A DNA stretch of 64,000 nucleotides from contig NW_026542597.1 of NCBI RefSeq assembly GCF_028750875.1, positions 81,628,856 to 81,692,855 of the forward strand, in the 5' to 3' direction. The stretch's first letter is position 1; every line of letters starts with the position of its first letter. The stretch is from Macrosteles quadrilineatus (taxonomy: Eukaryota > Arthropoda > Insecta > Hemiptera > Cicadellidae). A program made the translations under genes and the position numbers. Positions 10,721-23,800 of the stretch are shown piece after piece. A model generated the notes under the pieces. That model was given only the letters and a program-made list of their open reading frames with translations. It was not told where the DNA came from and did no database searches.

Positions 10721-13700
10721 TCACACATCTAGATGCCTATAAACTCTCCTCAACTTCTCTCTCTTGTTGCGTTTCTCTTTGTGGTTTTTCCAAGGTTTGT
10801 CCTCGGCTGAAGCAAGAGACATTGTGGAACCAGAGACGCTGACAACAAAGAAAAATAAGTTAAACTTCACTTACAATACAACAAATACATTTTTTTTTAA
10901 TGGCTGTTCTAACAGTTCTTTAGGTCCTAAAACCAGAAAGAATAGGACAACTGATCAAGATTAGATTATACAAAGTAAAATTTATTTGCAAGTTTTTCAT
11001 GTTGATAAATATTACGCAGAGGATACGCGTCCGGTAACCGGACGTGGATTAGGCGTCCGGCAGTTACTGTCATAACCTAACCTAACCAACCAAACTTCCT
11101 GATAGTGAAAAAAATTAAATGAAGGTCCAATTCTCTTCATAGCATAAAATTATAAATGCCAAAAATTCTAACAAAAGATGTACAGTTAAGAAGAAATTAC
11201 ATTCAAAGCAAAATCTGTGACAAAAAGTTAAAGTTACCGATGGGTTTCGAACCGGGGACCTCACGCTTATCAGTCGAGCACTCTATCCACTACACCACGA
11301 ACACTGATGGATGAACATTGTATCATTAAGGTAATGGCGTTCCGGGACCCCCTACCGGACGCCTAATCCACGTCTGGTTACCGGACGCCTAATCCACGTC
11401 TGGTTACCGGACGCGTATCCTCTGTGTAAATATTAAGGGCCTTAACTTAACCCCAGGTCTGAATTCATGAAATTTCAAATGGGTCTTTCAATAATTTAAA
11501 ATCTGTAGAGTGCATAACAAACCCCAAATCACATGGGAAAGTGGTATGCATCATCAAGTGTCATGTAATGAATACATGCTTAACATCTGAGATATTCTTA
11601 ATTTCGACAAGCTTGGACATGTTGGATATCCGTTGCGAATGTGAAGTTTTAGCTTCTGATAGATAAGAATTTGTTTTAAAAGAAAACTGTAGATAAAGTC
11701 ATTACCTTGAACCAGAACTGTTCCCCACTTTGCTGATGCCCTTGGTGTGAGCTCCCAAAGACGCTTGTTTGAAGAATGCCTTGTCAAGGTCCTCTCCAGA
11801 CACTTTATTTACCTGAAAGTAGCACAATATTTCATACTTGATGTTTTTCAGTTTAAGTATTGTTTGTGTTGATAGGTTGTATGGAAACATATTAATAGGT
11901 AATTTATCTGTGGAAAAACAAATCAAAGAAACAGCGGTCAATTACGTTGTGGAGCTAGAAAATCTAATTTTGGAAAACTAGAGCATGAAAATATCTCTCC
12001 GCTACAAATAAGGAGACAAAGGACAGGATGAGCAGACTTAACCTTAAACATTGTAGGCATCTTACTTCACAAAAGCAACACAAAAAGAAAATTGAAAAAG
12101 GGGCCAGTGGCCTAAAAAATATTCAGTTTTTCCTTTGAGTTTTATTTAGTGAAGTGGCATTTCTACAATTTTTAAGCCTGCTTATCCTGTACTTTGTCTC
12201 CTCAACTCTCAGGCAATAAGTCCTTCCCAATCAAACTTAATATGCACTAAAAGGCATAAAAAAATGTAAGCAAAATAAGGGAAAAAAGGTTTCCAATTAA
12301 TGATTAGTTAATAAAGCTTAAATCATGACACATTAATTGTTGATAGGATAAATAACAGCATAAGTGGTAAGGAGGGTGATGAACGTCATGCAGGAATTGG
12401 TTTGATTATTATTATCATTAAATTTGAATGCTAAAGAAGACATCCCATCTCTATGTGTCCCAGCTGTCACAAATTTTTTATTAAAAAACAACGTAGTTGA
12501 GTTTGCCAGATACAGATTGTGCTAGTGTCTATAGGTCTATTTTCTATCTTATTTGTTGTTACCGAGATAGTTGACGTGGCATAAAAGATGCTACAGCTTA
12601 AATAAGTCGTCCTATCAATTTTACTTGGTTAAAAAGTTTGCTTATGGAACAGATATCAGTTTACATTAACTAGGCCATTTTGATAAACAAATTGACAACG
12701 ATTATAAAATGGGGATGGAACGCCTAGTTGTTTTAATAGTCAAAGGTATTATGGTTAAGACATGATAGACTGAATATATAAGTTAAATGACAAAATTGAA
12801 GAATACCGAGAGAACTGGGGACAACATCTTCAGAGAATGCCGGAGAGCAGGTTTCCACTGAAGATTTTTAATTACAGCCCTAGAGGGAAGAGAGATGTTG
12901 GAAGACCTCGGAAGGGATGGGAGTGAGGATATTTTTGTGAGATGGGAACAGGCCTAATCCTTGAAGGAAAGAAGAAGAAGAAGGTATTATGGTGTGAACA
13001 AAATACGTTCGAAATTAATTCTTATTTCATAAACTACAACTTGAATCATTCACACTATCACCATCAAGTCACTAAGAATCCCGACTAGAGTCAGCCATAA
13101 ATTATCCATATTTGGCAACTAGACAAAATTTACTCTGTAATTACAACTAGACTAATTTCACTGTAGGTTAACTTACTCTGATGGCTCTATGGGCGGCCTG
13201 TGTGAGAGGGGCGATGTGTTTCTTCTTAGCCGCAGCAAACGTGTGATACTTCAGCTGATCCGTACCCGGAGGCGCTTGGCAGTACAACAACCGGCCGTTG
13301 AGAAAGTCTTTCAGAACGTAGCGAGCACTCCGGGGATTGTCTGGCTGGCCGTTCTGTGTCATAAAACCTCGTGAATCTGTTACAAAATACAGCTATTAGG
13401 ACACCTTTGTTATATAGCACGTTAATCTTTTGTTATACAGCATCATTAATTGATAACCTAAATGAAAATGGAATCTGAGCATCTATCTTTGGTTGCCTTA
13501 AATTTGCAGGCAAGCACTAGAATGGTTGTGTTTATATGATTCTAGTTGAGAATTGTCAGTTACAATTCTTCTCTACAGTTAAATATTAACTAACTGGCAT
13601 TTCTCTTTGACCTATTATCTGAACAAGTCCTTCATAAGAAAACAATACGGAGTTATGTTTTGTGACCTTTTACTATTAGCTCCTGGGCTCTAATTTCCTA

Positions 13701-16700
13701 AGTAAAACTAGCTAAACTCTGTAATATTTCTAAATAATTCCCAATCAGCCACTTTCTTTGTGTACCTTTTAAATTATTGTGATTCAAATTTAGTACTCAA
13801 ACGTAAAAATAAAGAATAAAGATGGTAGACGCAACCAGGCAAAAACAGCTAACCTAGTTGTCCGATCTTCAGATTTTTCTTTCCTCTGGATGGATAAGAC
13901 TTGCAAGACACTGACAAACCAGATTGAGAATTTAAACACAAAGTCAAGTAAAGTACGAGTATTGCTGACAGATCTACTCACAGCCGTAAGCGTTGAGTAA
14001 CTCCTCCGCAGAAGGTGGCCGATCCTCATCCTCCCCCTCCAGAGGTTTGGGTATCATGAGACTGTAGTGTCCCTCTAGCACATGCCTGGGTATGAGTGAG
14101 CACAACATGTTGACTGGTGGTACGTGGTCCTACAAACAATACTTAAATTTTTTTACACATTACTTCACACTAAGCCTAGAGGGTTGCATCATTGTCACTA
14201 AGACAAAATCCATCGGGATTGTTAGGGGGCTAGTGGTCTAGTGGTAAAGGGCGGAGCTTTGGCCCCCGAGGTCCTGGGATAAATCCCAACAATCACCAAC
14301 GGATTTTATCTAAGTGATAATTTGCCCCTCTAACGTGAAGTAATTTAGGAAATCATCCCAGGCTAGAATCTAGAGGAAAAATTTAAATATTTGAACCCAG
14401 GATCTCAGGGTCCTAAGTCTAACGCCCTAACACTAGACCAAATCGCTACACTGATGCTACTTACAGTGGACACATATTCTAATGAAATGTACGCTAGTCA
14501 TTATTCCAATCAGAGTAATTTTGTTGAAAATCAATGGTGTAAAAAGTTTACAAATTCAACTCAAGCCTACTCTACCAGAAGTACGATGATGAATGCTTAT
14601 CATAGCTCCCAATTTTCCACAGTAAAGAGTGACCAAGTAAAAATAATTAAACTAAAAAAAAACCACAAAACAATAAACATTCAACTAGGCAATTGAAAAT
14701 TTGCTTAGAAAGTTTGCTGTAGGGGGTTTTTACCTTCATTTGGTCGACAGGTAATATCCCACTGAGCACCATCTCGGCTTTTGTTGTGACGAAACTAGGC
14801 ATCACCAGTCCTGGGCAGTCACACAGCATAAGCTCTGCATCCACATACAGCGTCTGAAATTATTCATGACAATTAGATGTCAACTTCTAAAAACTTTTTG
14901 AAATTAGTCAACATTCCAATTATTTCTTAAGGATTGTCGTAGAGATAAGTAGACTTGTCTGAGTGGAAAATAATCCATCCTGGTAAAAAAATGTAAAAAC
15001 TATACTGTCACTGTCACAAGATAGTTAATATAATATTAAACTGTCTCTGACAGAATTTCATTTCAACCAAGAAAGGTTTGCGTTGACTAGAAACAAAGCT
15101 TCCTAGATTGCCCTAAAATAATGTTAAAATCCTTACCTGAAAGTGTTTCGTCTTGCCAGGCGTAGCGGACACAGACACCTTCTTGTTTTGCAAAATGGAG
15201 TTGATGGTGGAACTCTTCCCAACGTTGGGGTATCCGACCAGACCGATCGTGGTGACGTGTTCCATTACACGAGGAGCATCTTGTGGCAACAGCTGTTTGA
15301 ACATCGCTATCAACTCGTCTCTACCGAGCAGCTTCGAAGAGTTCTTACCTTTTGACAGCGTGAACAAAATAATTAAGAAAATATTCTTTGACATATTCAT
15401 GGAACATAGAACAAGCGTAATAAGTTGGTTTCAAAGTTACTTGTATGTTTCTTTTTACAAAAATTGATCCTACAAGTTATATTTGGGAAAATTTGATTTC
15501 AGTGTAAGAGTGCATTGCCTATTTTTATTCCCCTGATACAATCTGGAACAATTACTTTACAAGTGACAATTGATTCAAGCCTTAACAAAATAATTATATT
15601 ATGGAAAAAGAACAAAAAAGTTGAGCCTACCTTCATACACTGAACTTTCATCTTCTCCAATTATTTCTTCCTCATCAGCCGTTTCATATTCGCTGTCGTT
15701 CTCATTCACTGGTTCATCAAACTCATCCTGGAAATTTTTTTTATATTAACACGGATCATACTATAGGAAACCTACAAAGGGTGAAAGAATATTCAACATA
15801 TACTGAACAGCACTTATAAATCTGAAAGATAAAAGCCGTGTTTGAACAAAATTATCTTTGCACTCTCTGTAACCTTTAGGAAAACAAAACTGTACATCAC
15901 TTTATAGCTATATACCCTATTTTAAAACAAATCAGACGACTCTGGTTTGGGAAAAATATTTTTAATGAAACAGAATACTGGTATGTCTACTTTTAAATGG
16001 GGAAATTGACGTGCTTTAGCCCATTGTTTAAGCAGGCCTAGTGCTAGGGAAAATAGGTGGGACATCATAAATTATTCAATCTCAAACTTTATTCTTTTTT
16101 CATGAAATTCACAATTAAAAATCATGAGACTCACCTGAATATATGTACATATAATAGATATTATTTTAATTAAAATTATATTGCTTTCATACCGTATTTG
16201 AATTGTTTTTAAGCGTGTGTTTGGTGATTCGGTGGCTCAGTCCACCACGGACTTCGGGCCCAAGGCAGTGATAACGCGGGTTCTGATCCTGGTACCGGTA
16301 CCTGCCACTACTTTTTAACAGTACAGTTCACCCTTGTACTGTACCGGCTCACCCTTTGCTTTACTGGATATATTACTCACACAGGTCCATAACCAGATGT
16401 ACCTCACAACCTAACAGGCTGAAAAAATTTACATGACATTGATTGTTGATTTGCTACACTGTAATAGCCTACTCCTGTTTAGTCAGTTTTAAATTTACAG
16501 TATGTATCAAAATTCTGTGATTTTTCAAACTCACCTCACTTTCACTCTCAGGTTGTTCCGGGATAGTGTCTTCGGCTGCCAAAGTAGCCGAGAAGAACGC
16601 AACTCTTGTCTGACAGTTGTCGAAATGTCTCGCCCAGGCACGCCGCTGGGCTCGCGTCAGGAAGTCAGCTTTGTTTAGGATCAACAGGTTTAACTTTCTC

Positions 16701-17844
16701 GGGTCAACTTCCTTCACATAACGCTCAAGATCTTCACATTGAAAGAGAAGCGGATTACGAGCGTCAAGGATTTGAGCCACTACATCACTGTGAAGATTGC
16801 TTGAATTAATCTCATATATTTGTAGAACGGCTTCTATACATGACACAGTGTATAATCATTTGTAAAAGGGTAAACATACATAATCAATGTTTATTACATT
16901 TACTACTAACCAATGTAGGGCCTATGTAAATAAATTAGCCTATGTTTAGAGCATTCCCAATGTCATTTTCATGCAGAAGAATTTAGGTTGCTTTACCATC
17001 AAATAGGCTATAGTTTTATACTGTTTTTTTTTTTATATGAAATAAATTCAAATAATTTAAAATTTTAAAGTTTTACATAGGATTGCTTTACCAATATCTT
17101 TTTAATTTTGAGTAAAGTAAAATTTTGCTTCAACAAACCCCAACCTATCTACCTGAGGTAGGTAAACTTTGTTTTCAATTCCCTTTAAAACACATGTAGG
17201 CCTAACTCAATGCACAACTGATCTCTACAAAGAAGAAAGAAAAAATACCCCTGCCGCAGCAATCCTGCAGACTAAGCGAATTTCAACTTGTCTGATTACA
17301 TTTTTACTAAAATATTTCCATAAATAAGACATATTATTCCCTATTTAAATAACATTAGATTTAACAAGTGCTTCTAGGTTTGCTGCTACGGGGAAGGTAA
17401 AAAGTGTTTTTTGACCATACATCAATAGTATAGGATGAAATAAATAAATTTGCCAAATTTTATCAATATATACCCATAAAGAAGTAAACTACAACAATTT
17501 TCATTTTCTCCATAAGAATAACATGGGAATTTTTAATTACACTATTTTTGAATTTTCTCCGTGACCGTCAGGCATACAACAGCGCTTCAATATACAAAAT
17601 TATTTATTTTTTTAAGCTCTACAAAACGTTTTAGAAAGAAATCGCAAATTTTTTTGTTTTTAGGTTCAAAAATGGGAAAACCCCATTTTTACCCCATAAA
17701 ACCCCCCATAATCCCCCGTTCCCATGGTCTGATTATGCTGGATCGCAAACTCGTTCGAATAAACGTAGGTTTACACGTTTGTACCAAATTTCATCAAAAT
17801 CTGATGATTTTTGCTCGAGTTATCGCGCTAACGGACACATATAT

Positions 17845-17876
<32 letters not shown>

Positions 17877-20800
17877 GAATTTGAACGGATGGTGTTTTTG
17901 GCCTCTAGGGACCGCAAAATGAAAAATTAGATCGGTCTCGGGTCCAGGTCTTACCATGAGTACTACGGTAATAGCTTATTCCCTATATGGGAAATTCGCT
18001 AAAAACAACATAATGTGTCCCCTTACTCAAAACATTCATAGCCTATAGGCCCTAGTACATAATTAATTTACCCCTGCATTTAAACGTTTGCTTCCGCAAT
18101 AGTAACAAATTTTTCATTCATATAGGGCCGGTTTCTACCCACAGACTGCTGTCCCATATATAAGACGGCTAGGCACATTAAAATAGACTGACGACGCATA
18201 TTTTTGTCGGTGTTGCAATTTTATCAAAAGGCTTATATCTTTGTAACGGTCTATTTGAAGGCACTGAATTCTCTGCAGCGGTCTACAGGTATGTCTGACG
18301 CACAACTGCGTTGCTTGGTCTGTGGATATGATTGTTAATGACGTCATATGATAGTTGGAAAAACTGGTCTTTACTTTTCTGCATCACTCTATTATGCAGT
18401 ATGTATGCTGCATTATCCTATGTAGCTTTTAAATATTTGTTCAATTATAAACTGTTCTTAATCATCTGTTTTTTTTTTTTACTTACTTTCATCTCAAAAC
18501 ATAATAAAAATGAACTGTCGCATATATGTGGCGTTTGGGCTATTTCAAGAAAAGTATAATAATTTTCACTATTGTCTTCATTATTATAATATGCGACATT
18601 ACAAAAGGTTATCAAAAATATTAAATACCCCCGCCGCAGCAAACCTGCAGACTAAGCGAATTTCAACTCGTCTGATTACATTTTTACTAAAATATTTCCA
18701 TAAATAAGACATATTATTCCCTATTTAAATAACATTAGATTTAACGAGTGCTTAGGTTTGCTGCTACGGGGAAGGTAAAAAGTGTTTTTTGACCATACGT
18801 CAATAGTATAGGATGAAATAAATAAATTTGCCAAATTTTATCAATATATACCCATAAACAAGTAAACTACAACAATTTTCATTTTCTCCATAAGAATAAC
18901 ATGGGAATTTTCAATTACACTATTTTTGAATTTTCTCCGTGACCGTTAGGCATACAACAGCGCTTCAATATACTAAATTATTTCTTTTTTTAAGCTCTAC
19001 AAAATGGTTTAGAAAGAAATCGCAAAATTTTTTGTTTTTAGGTTCAAAAATGGGAAAAACCCATTTTTACCCCATAAAACCCCCCATAATCCCCCGTTCC
19101 CATGGTCCGATTATGCTGGATCGCGAACTCGTTCGAATAAACGTAAGTTTACACGTTTGTACCAAATTTCATCAAAATCGGATCATTTTTGCTCGAGTTA
19201 TCGCGCTAACGGACACATATATATATATATATATATAAATATATATATCTTACTAATATTATAAATGTGAAAGTTTAGATGTATGGATGTATGGATGGAT
19301 GGATGTATGTTTGTGACAAGTGAACGCAAAAAATACTGGTCGGATCGGGCTGAAATTCGGCATGATGATAGATCATATTCCCGATTAACATATAGGCATA
19401 TTTTTATCCCAAAAATCCTTCCGGGCTCCGCCCCAGTGGCTCTGGAGTTTCCCATGTTAACCTTATGAGAAATGGAATTAATGAATCTTAACAGCTGTTT
19501 CAATTAAACAAGTTGGTTCTGTTCTATGATGTTCAATAGCATTAAAGTTACAAGGATTACCAACAGGGTGCAGCACTAATATTTCTTTTACATTTATGAC
19601 AACAGCTAATTTGCAACCAAAAGGTGAGTGAGCGTATTGAACGAACTTCAACCTGGAGGCGAGTGAGCGTAGCGAACGAGCTAACCTGAAGGCAAGTGAG
19701 CGTAGCGAACGAGCTAACCTGAAGGAAAGGGAGCGCAGCGAACGAGCTCCAACCTAAAGGTGAGTGAGCGTAGCGAACGAACTTCAACCAGGACGTGATT
19801 GAGCCATGCAAACGAGATCATCTTGAAAATTAAGAAGTTAAACGGGGCAAAGCCCGCGGGTTACAGCTAGTAAATATATATATAAATATATATATAAATA
19901 TATATATATATATATGAATTTGAACGGATGGTGTTTTTGGCCTCTAGGGACCTCAAAATGAAAAATTAAATCTGTCTCGGGTCCAGGTCTTACCATGAGT
20001 ACTACGGTAATAGCTTATTCCCTATATGGGAAATTCGCTAAAAAAGATTATATTATTTACATACACGATTGCAGTGTATTACAAAGTAAATTATCGCTGT
20101 TTAACAGGTTTTTGCCCGTGGTCTGTTTGTACTGTTAACCAAGTGACAGCCGGCCTAAGTGTAAGATTAAATTGTATACCTCGGTCCGTGGCAATGATCG
20201 TGGTGTCGCATATATGCGATGCTCGGTAGCAAACGTGATAAAAACATAACCTCTACATAACAAATTCCTAATTCAACCTTCTTTAAACCATTCTCGTGAC
20301 TGACAATAATATCCCCATGTGATCAATATCTTCTTCGACAATTAAACCTCGACTTTTTTTACCTTCTTTCAACAACCCTCCAGAGCTGACGCCAAAAGTC
20401 CAGGTTTTTCTCATATGGAGTGAGCAACAAGTCTTCCGTTTCTTGCAGAGTTGCTAGTCTACGCCTCCATTCAAGAAACTCTGTCTTCTCATTGGTCTGA
20501 AGTTCTTCTGGGGTCATATTTGAGTCCCACTTGGGCCTAAAAAGTAAAAAAATAAGTTAAAGGTATCATCACATAATTCTTGCTTGGTAGTATACAAAGT
20601 AAAATTGGGGTGAAAAAAAGCCTCTGGGATTCCTTGGTCCTCTAGGCTACTTAAAGTAGACTGAATATATAGAGAAAGTTAACACTACAATTTGGTCTTC
20701 AGGGTCTGACAGCGTCACAGACAAAACATAACAAAAGTCAGATTTTCCAACCTCCTTACAGTTTGCCATCATCAGAAGAGTAAATGGAACAGGTGACAGG

Positions 20801-23800
20801 ACCTACTACTGATGTAGGCCCCAAGCACAGAGATGCAGACAAACCTCAACGAGGTTGGACACAACTAGAATGTTCCAAGGCGATTTGGTCTCATTGTTTA
20901 CAATACATCGGCATTTTAGATTATTTACCATGGGTGTACAAATGTTACTAATTTCTAAACTTGAGTCTGATCAAATTGTCTGCATATATAAAATTTTAGA
21001 GGCACCCCAATAAATACCGGTAATGTAAAATGTCAATGTACTGGGAGATATGCCACAACACCGAGGACAACAAGACCACCTCACCTCAGAGATTTCTGGT
21101 CGGTTACAAAATATGGATAGGCTAGTGAAAAACGATTTACAGTCTTTAATATCAGTTTTTTCTTGTAGTCATGTTTGTACTAAGTTTCAAAAACTTGTAA
21201 AACTTGGGGTTGTGAGCTGTGTTGATTAGGCCTACTTATGAACTGACTCATTACACTTGTTATTATTTTTTTTTATCTCTAACATCAAACCTAAAACTTT
21301 TTCTTTGAAAACATTGAGCCATGGTTAATCTGTTGGTATTCAATATAAAAAATACCCCCGCCGCAGCAAACCTGCCGTCTAAGCGAATTTCCATTTGGCC
21401 GAATTGATTTTCAATTGATCTATTTAAATAACATTAGGTTTAACGAGTACCTAGGTTTGCTGCTACAAGGAAACTAATAAAGTAGTGTGTTTTTAGTAAA
21501 ATATTGATAGCTTACTATAAAATAAATAAATTTGCCAAGTTTGATCAAAATATATCCATAAACAAGCAAACTACAACATTTTACAATATTCTCCATAAGA
21601 ATAACATGGGAATTTTAAATTTACAATTTTTTTAGTTTTATCCGTAACCAATAACCGTACAAAAACACTTTGATATACTGAATTTTTTGTTTTTTTAAGC
21701 TCTTTAAGAAGGTTTAGAGAAAAATTAGGAAATTTTGTGTTTTGAGGGTAAAAAGTGAGAAAAACCAATTTTTACCCCATAAAACCCCCCATAAAACCCT
21801 GTTCCCATGGTCCGATCATGCTGGATCGCGAACTCATTCAAGTTTATCCCGCCTTACACCTTCAAACCAAATTTCATCAAAATCGGATAAAAATTACTCA
21901 AGTTATCGTGTTCACGGACACATATATATATATATAAATCTATATATATATATATATACCTATATATATATATATATATATATACATATATAAAAATTTG
22001 AACGAATGGTGTTTTTGGCCTCTGGGGACATTAAAATGAAAAAGTAAATCGGTCCCGGGCCTAAGTCTTACCATGAGACCTACGGTAATAGCTACTTCCC
22101 TATAGGGAAATTCGCTAAAAGCTTAACATTCGAAGCTTCGCACACTCGTCTCATTATTTTAGGAATATCAAACACTTTATACCAATTTACCTTCGAGGAA
22201 TTTTCAACATGTTCTTTAAATCTGAATGTTTCTTTTCCACTTTCTTCTTCTCGTCAACAGAAAGCAGTCCAATCCCAACAGCTGGATTTACAAACTTAAT
22301 ATTCAGTTTTTCTGCCTGAAAAACAAATTAATTTCATCATTGAATTATAAAATACTTAATGCTAAATGCATTCAAATCATAAAATATTTTCAGATATGCT
22401 AAGATAAAATTAAGAAATTACGTTTTATGTTTTTGGGAGTTTGTTTTAAGTTATGGGTTCCAAGTAGGCCTAAGTTAAATGATTGCATGTATATTGCCAA
22501 GCATATTCAAACAATTAATAATAAGGAATACCCTAGGGTAAGGTTAAATTTTCATTTAGGTATAAAATATTCCAAATTCAGTGTTAGTTTCTAGCGTATA
22601 GGCCTAGTAGGTACCTAACATTTAAAAAACTACACTTAAGTGTAGTTGGTTAACAGACCGAAACAAGTTGATAAAAGAAGCAGTTGTATAATGTAGCGTA
22701 AAATGATTATTAAGTTAATTAAGGAGATTAAGTTATTAAAAGAGAGTAACTCCACCTGAAACTCTGTGCCTGCCAATTCAGCTGTTGATAGAAACTCTTG
22801 AAAAGAACTTTCCTCCGTCACAGACTGCAGATTTAGCCGGCCCCAGTCATATCCGTCATTGAGCTCTGAAGTGTGCAACTGTCAAAAACACAAGTAACTT
22901 AAGTAAATAGCGTTGTTATACATAAAATCAAAATCATAATTTTGAAACGATATTACTTGTAAAAATAACGATGCTGAGCCTAAATTACTTGTAATAACTT
23001 ACTTATTATTAGCTCAAATAGGGGGTACACTTCCATATCTGTTGGCACAAACAACGGAATGAGTAATATCGATCAATATATCGAATTGAACAATCGAATA
23101 ATCAATATTACTCATTCAGTTGTTTGTGCCAACAGATATGGAAGTGTACCCTAAATAGGCCTAGGCTACTTACGGTACGTAGTACAGTAGAGTCCCGCAA
23201 ACTCGGCGTAATGTGGACTGGAAGGGTGCCAAGTTTGTAAAATGCCAGGTTATCGGGAAATAGGGTTAAAAATAAGGACAATAAAATTTTTAAGCTTTTT
23301 AACCTTCCTTTTTTTATATTACAAGTCAGTATTAAGTCATCATATATAGTACAAAAAATCCTTGGTACCTTTTATTTGAGCTGGCTTGAGTCCATGTTTA
23401 ACACTTAAAGTGCCGTTGACATGTTTGAACATGAAAATTGCATTTATTTCAATGCTAAGCAATGGCGGGAATTCCCGTCATCAGCACCCAACGTGTTAAC
23501 TTGGACTCAAAATATTACTAATTTTCTGAGCCAGGTGATAACCGAGTTATCCAGACTGCCGGGTTATCGAGTGCCGAGTTTGTGGGACTCTACTGTATAC
23601 CGATAAGTTAAATTTACTTCCAAATTAAATTGTGGACCTATTTAGTTTAAATAAGAAAATCTTCCTAACCTAACCTAAAACATAGTCCACCCTTAGGTTA
23701 AGTAAGGTTATAATTATTATGTGTAGTCAGTATAGTAAGTAACAAATAATTTATTCAAAGCTGATCATAGTAACTTACCTAGGCCTAAGGATTAAACATT

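Noticed and set aside
11235..11310. A genuine tRNA gene
   Set aside because: A and B boxes exist, but the acceptor halves do not pair and it sits inside an inverted-repeat element. The same holds for the tRNA-like heads at 14,230, 16,230, 37,500, 38,753, 41,960 and 49,250.
17561..19238. Two near-identical ~100-codon frames starting MTVRHTTALQYTKLF
   Set aside because: Both arise from copies 1 and 2 of the AT-microsatellite element; they end in (YI)n from the (TA)n tract and are frame-broken in the other copies.
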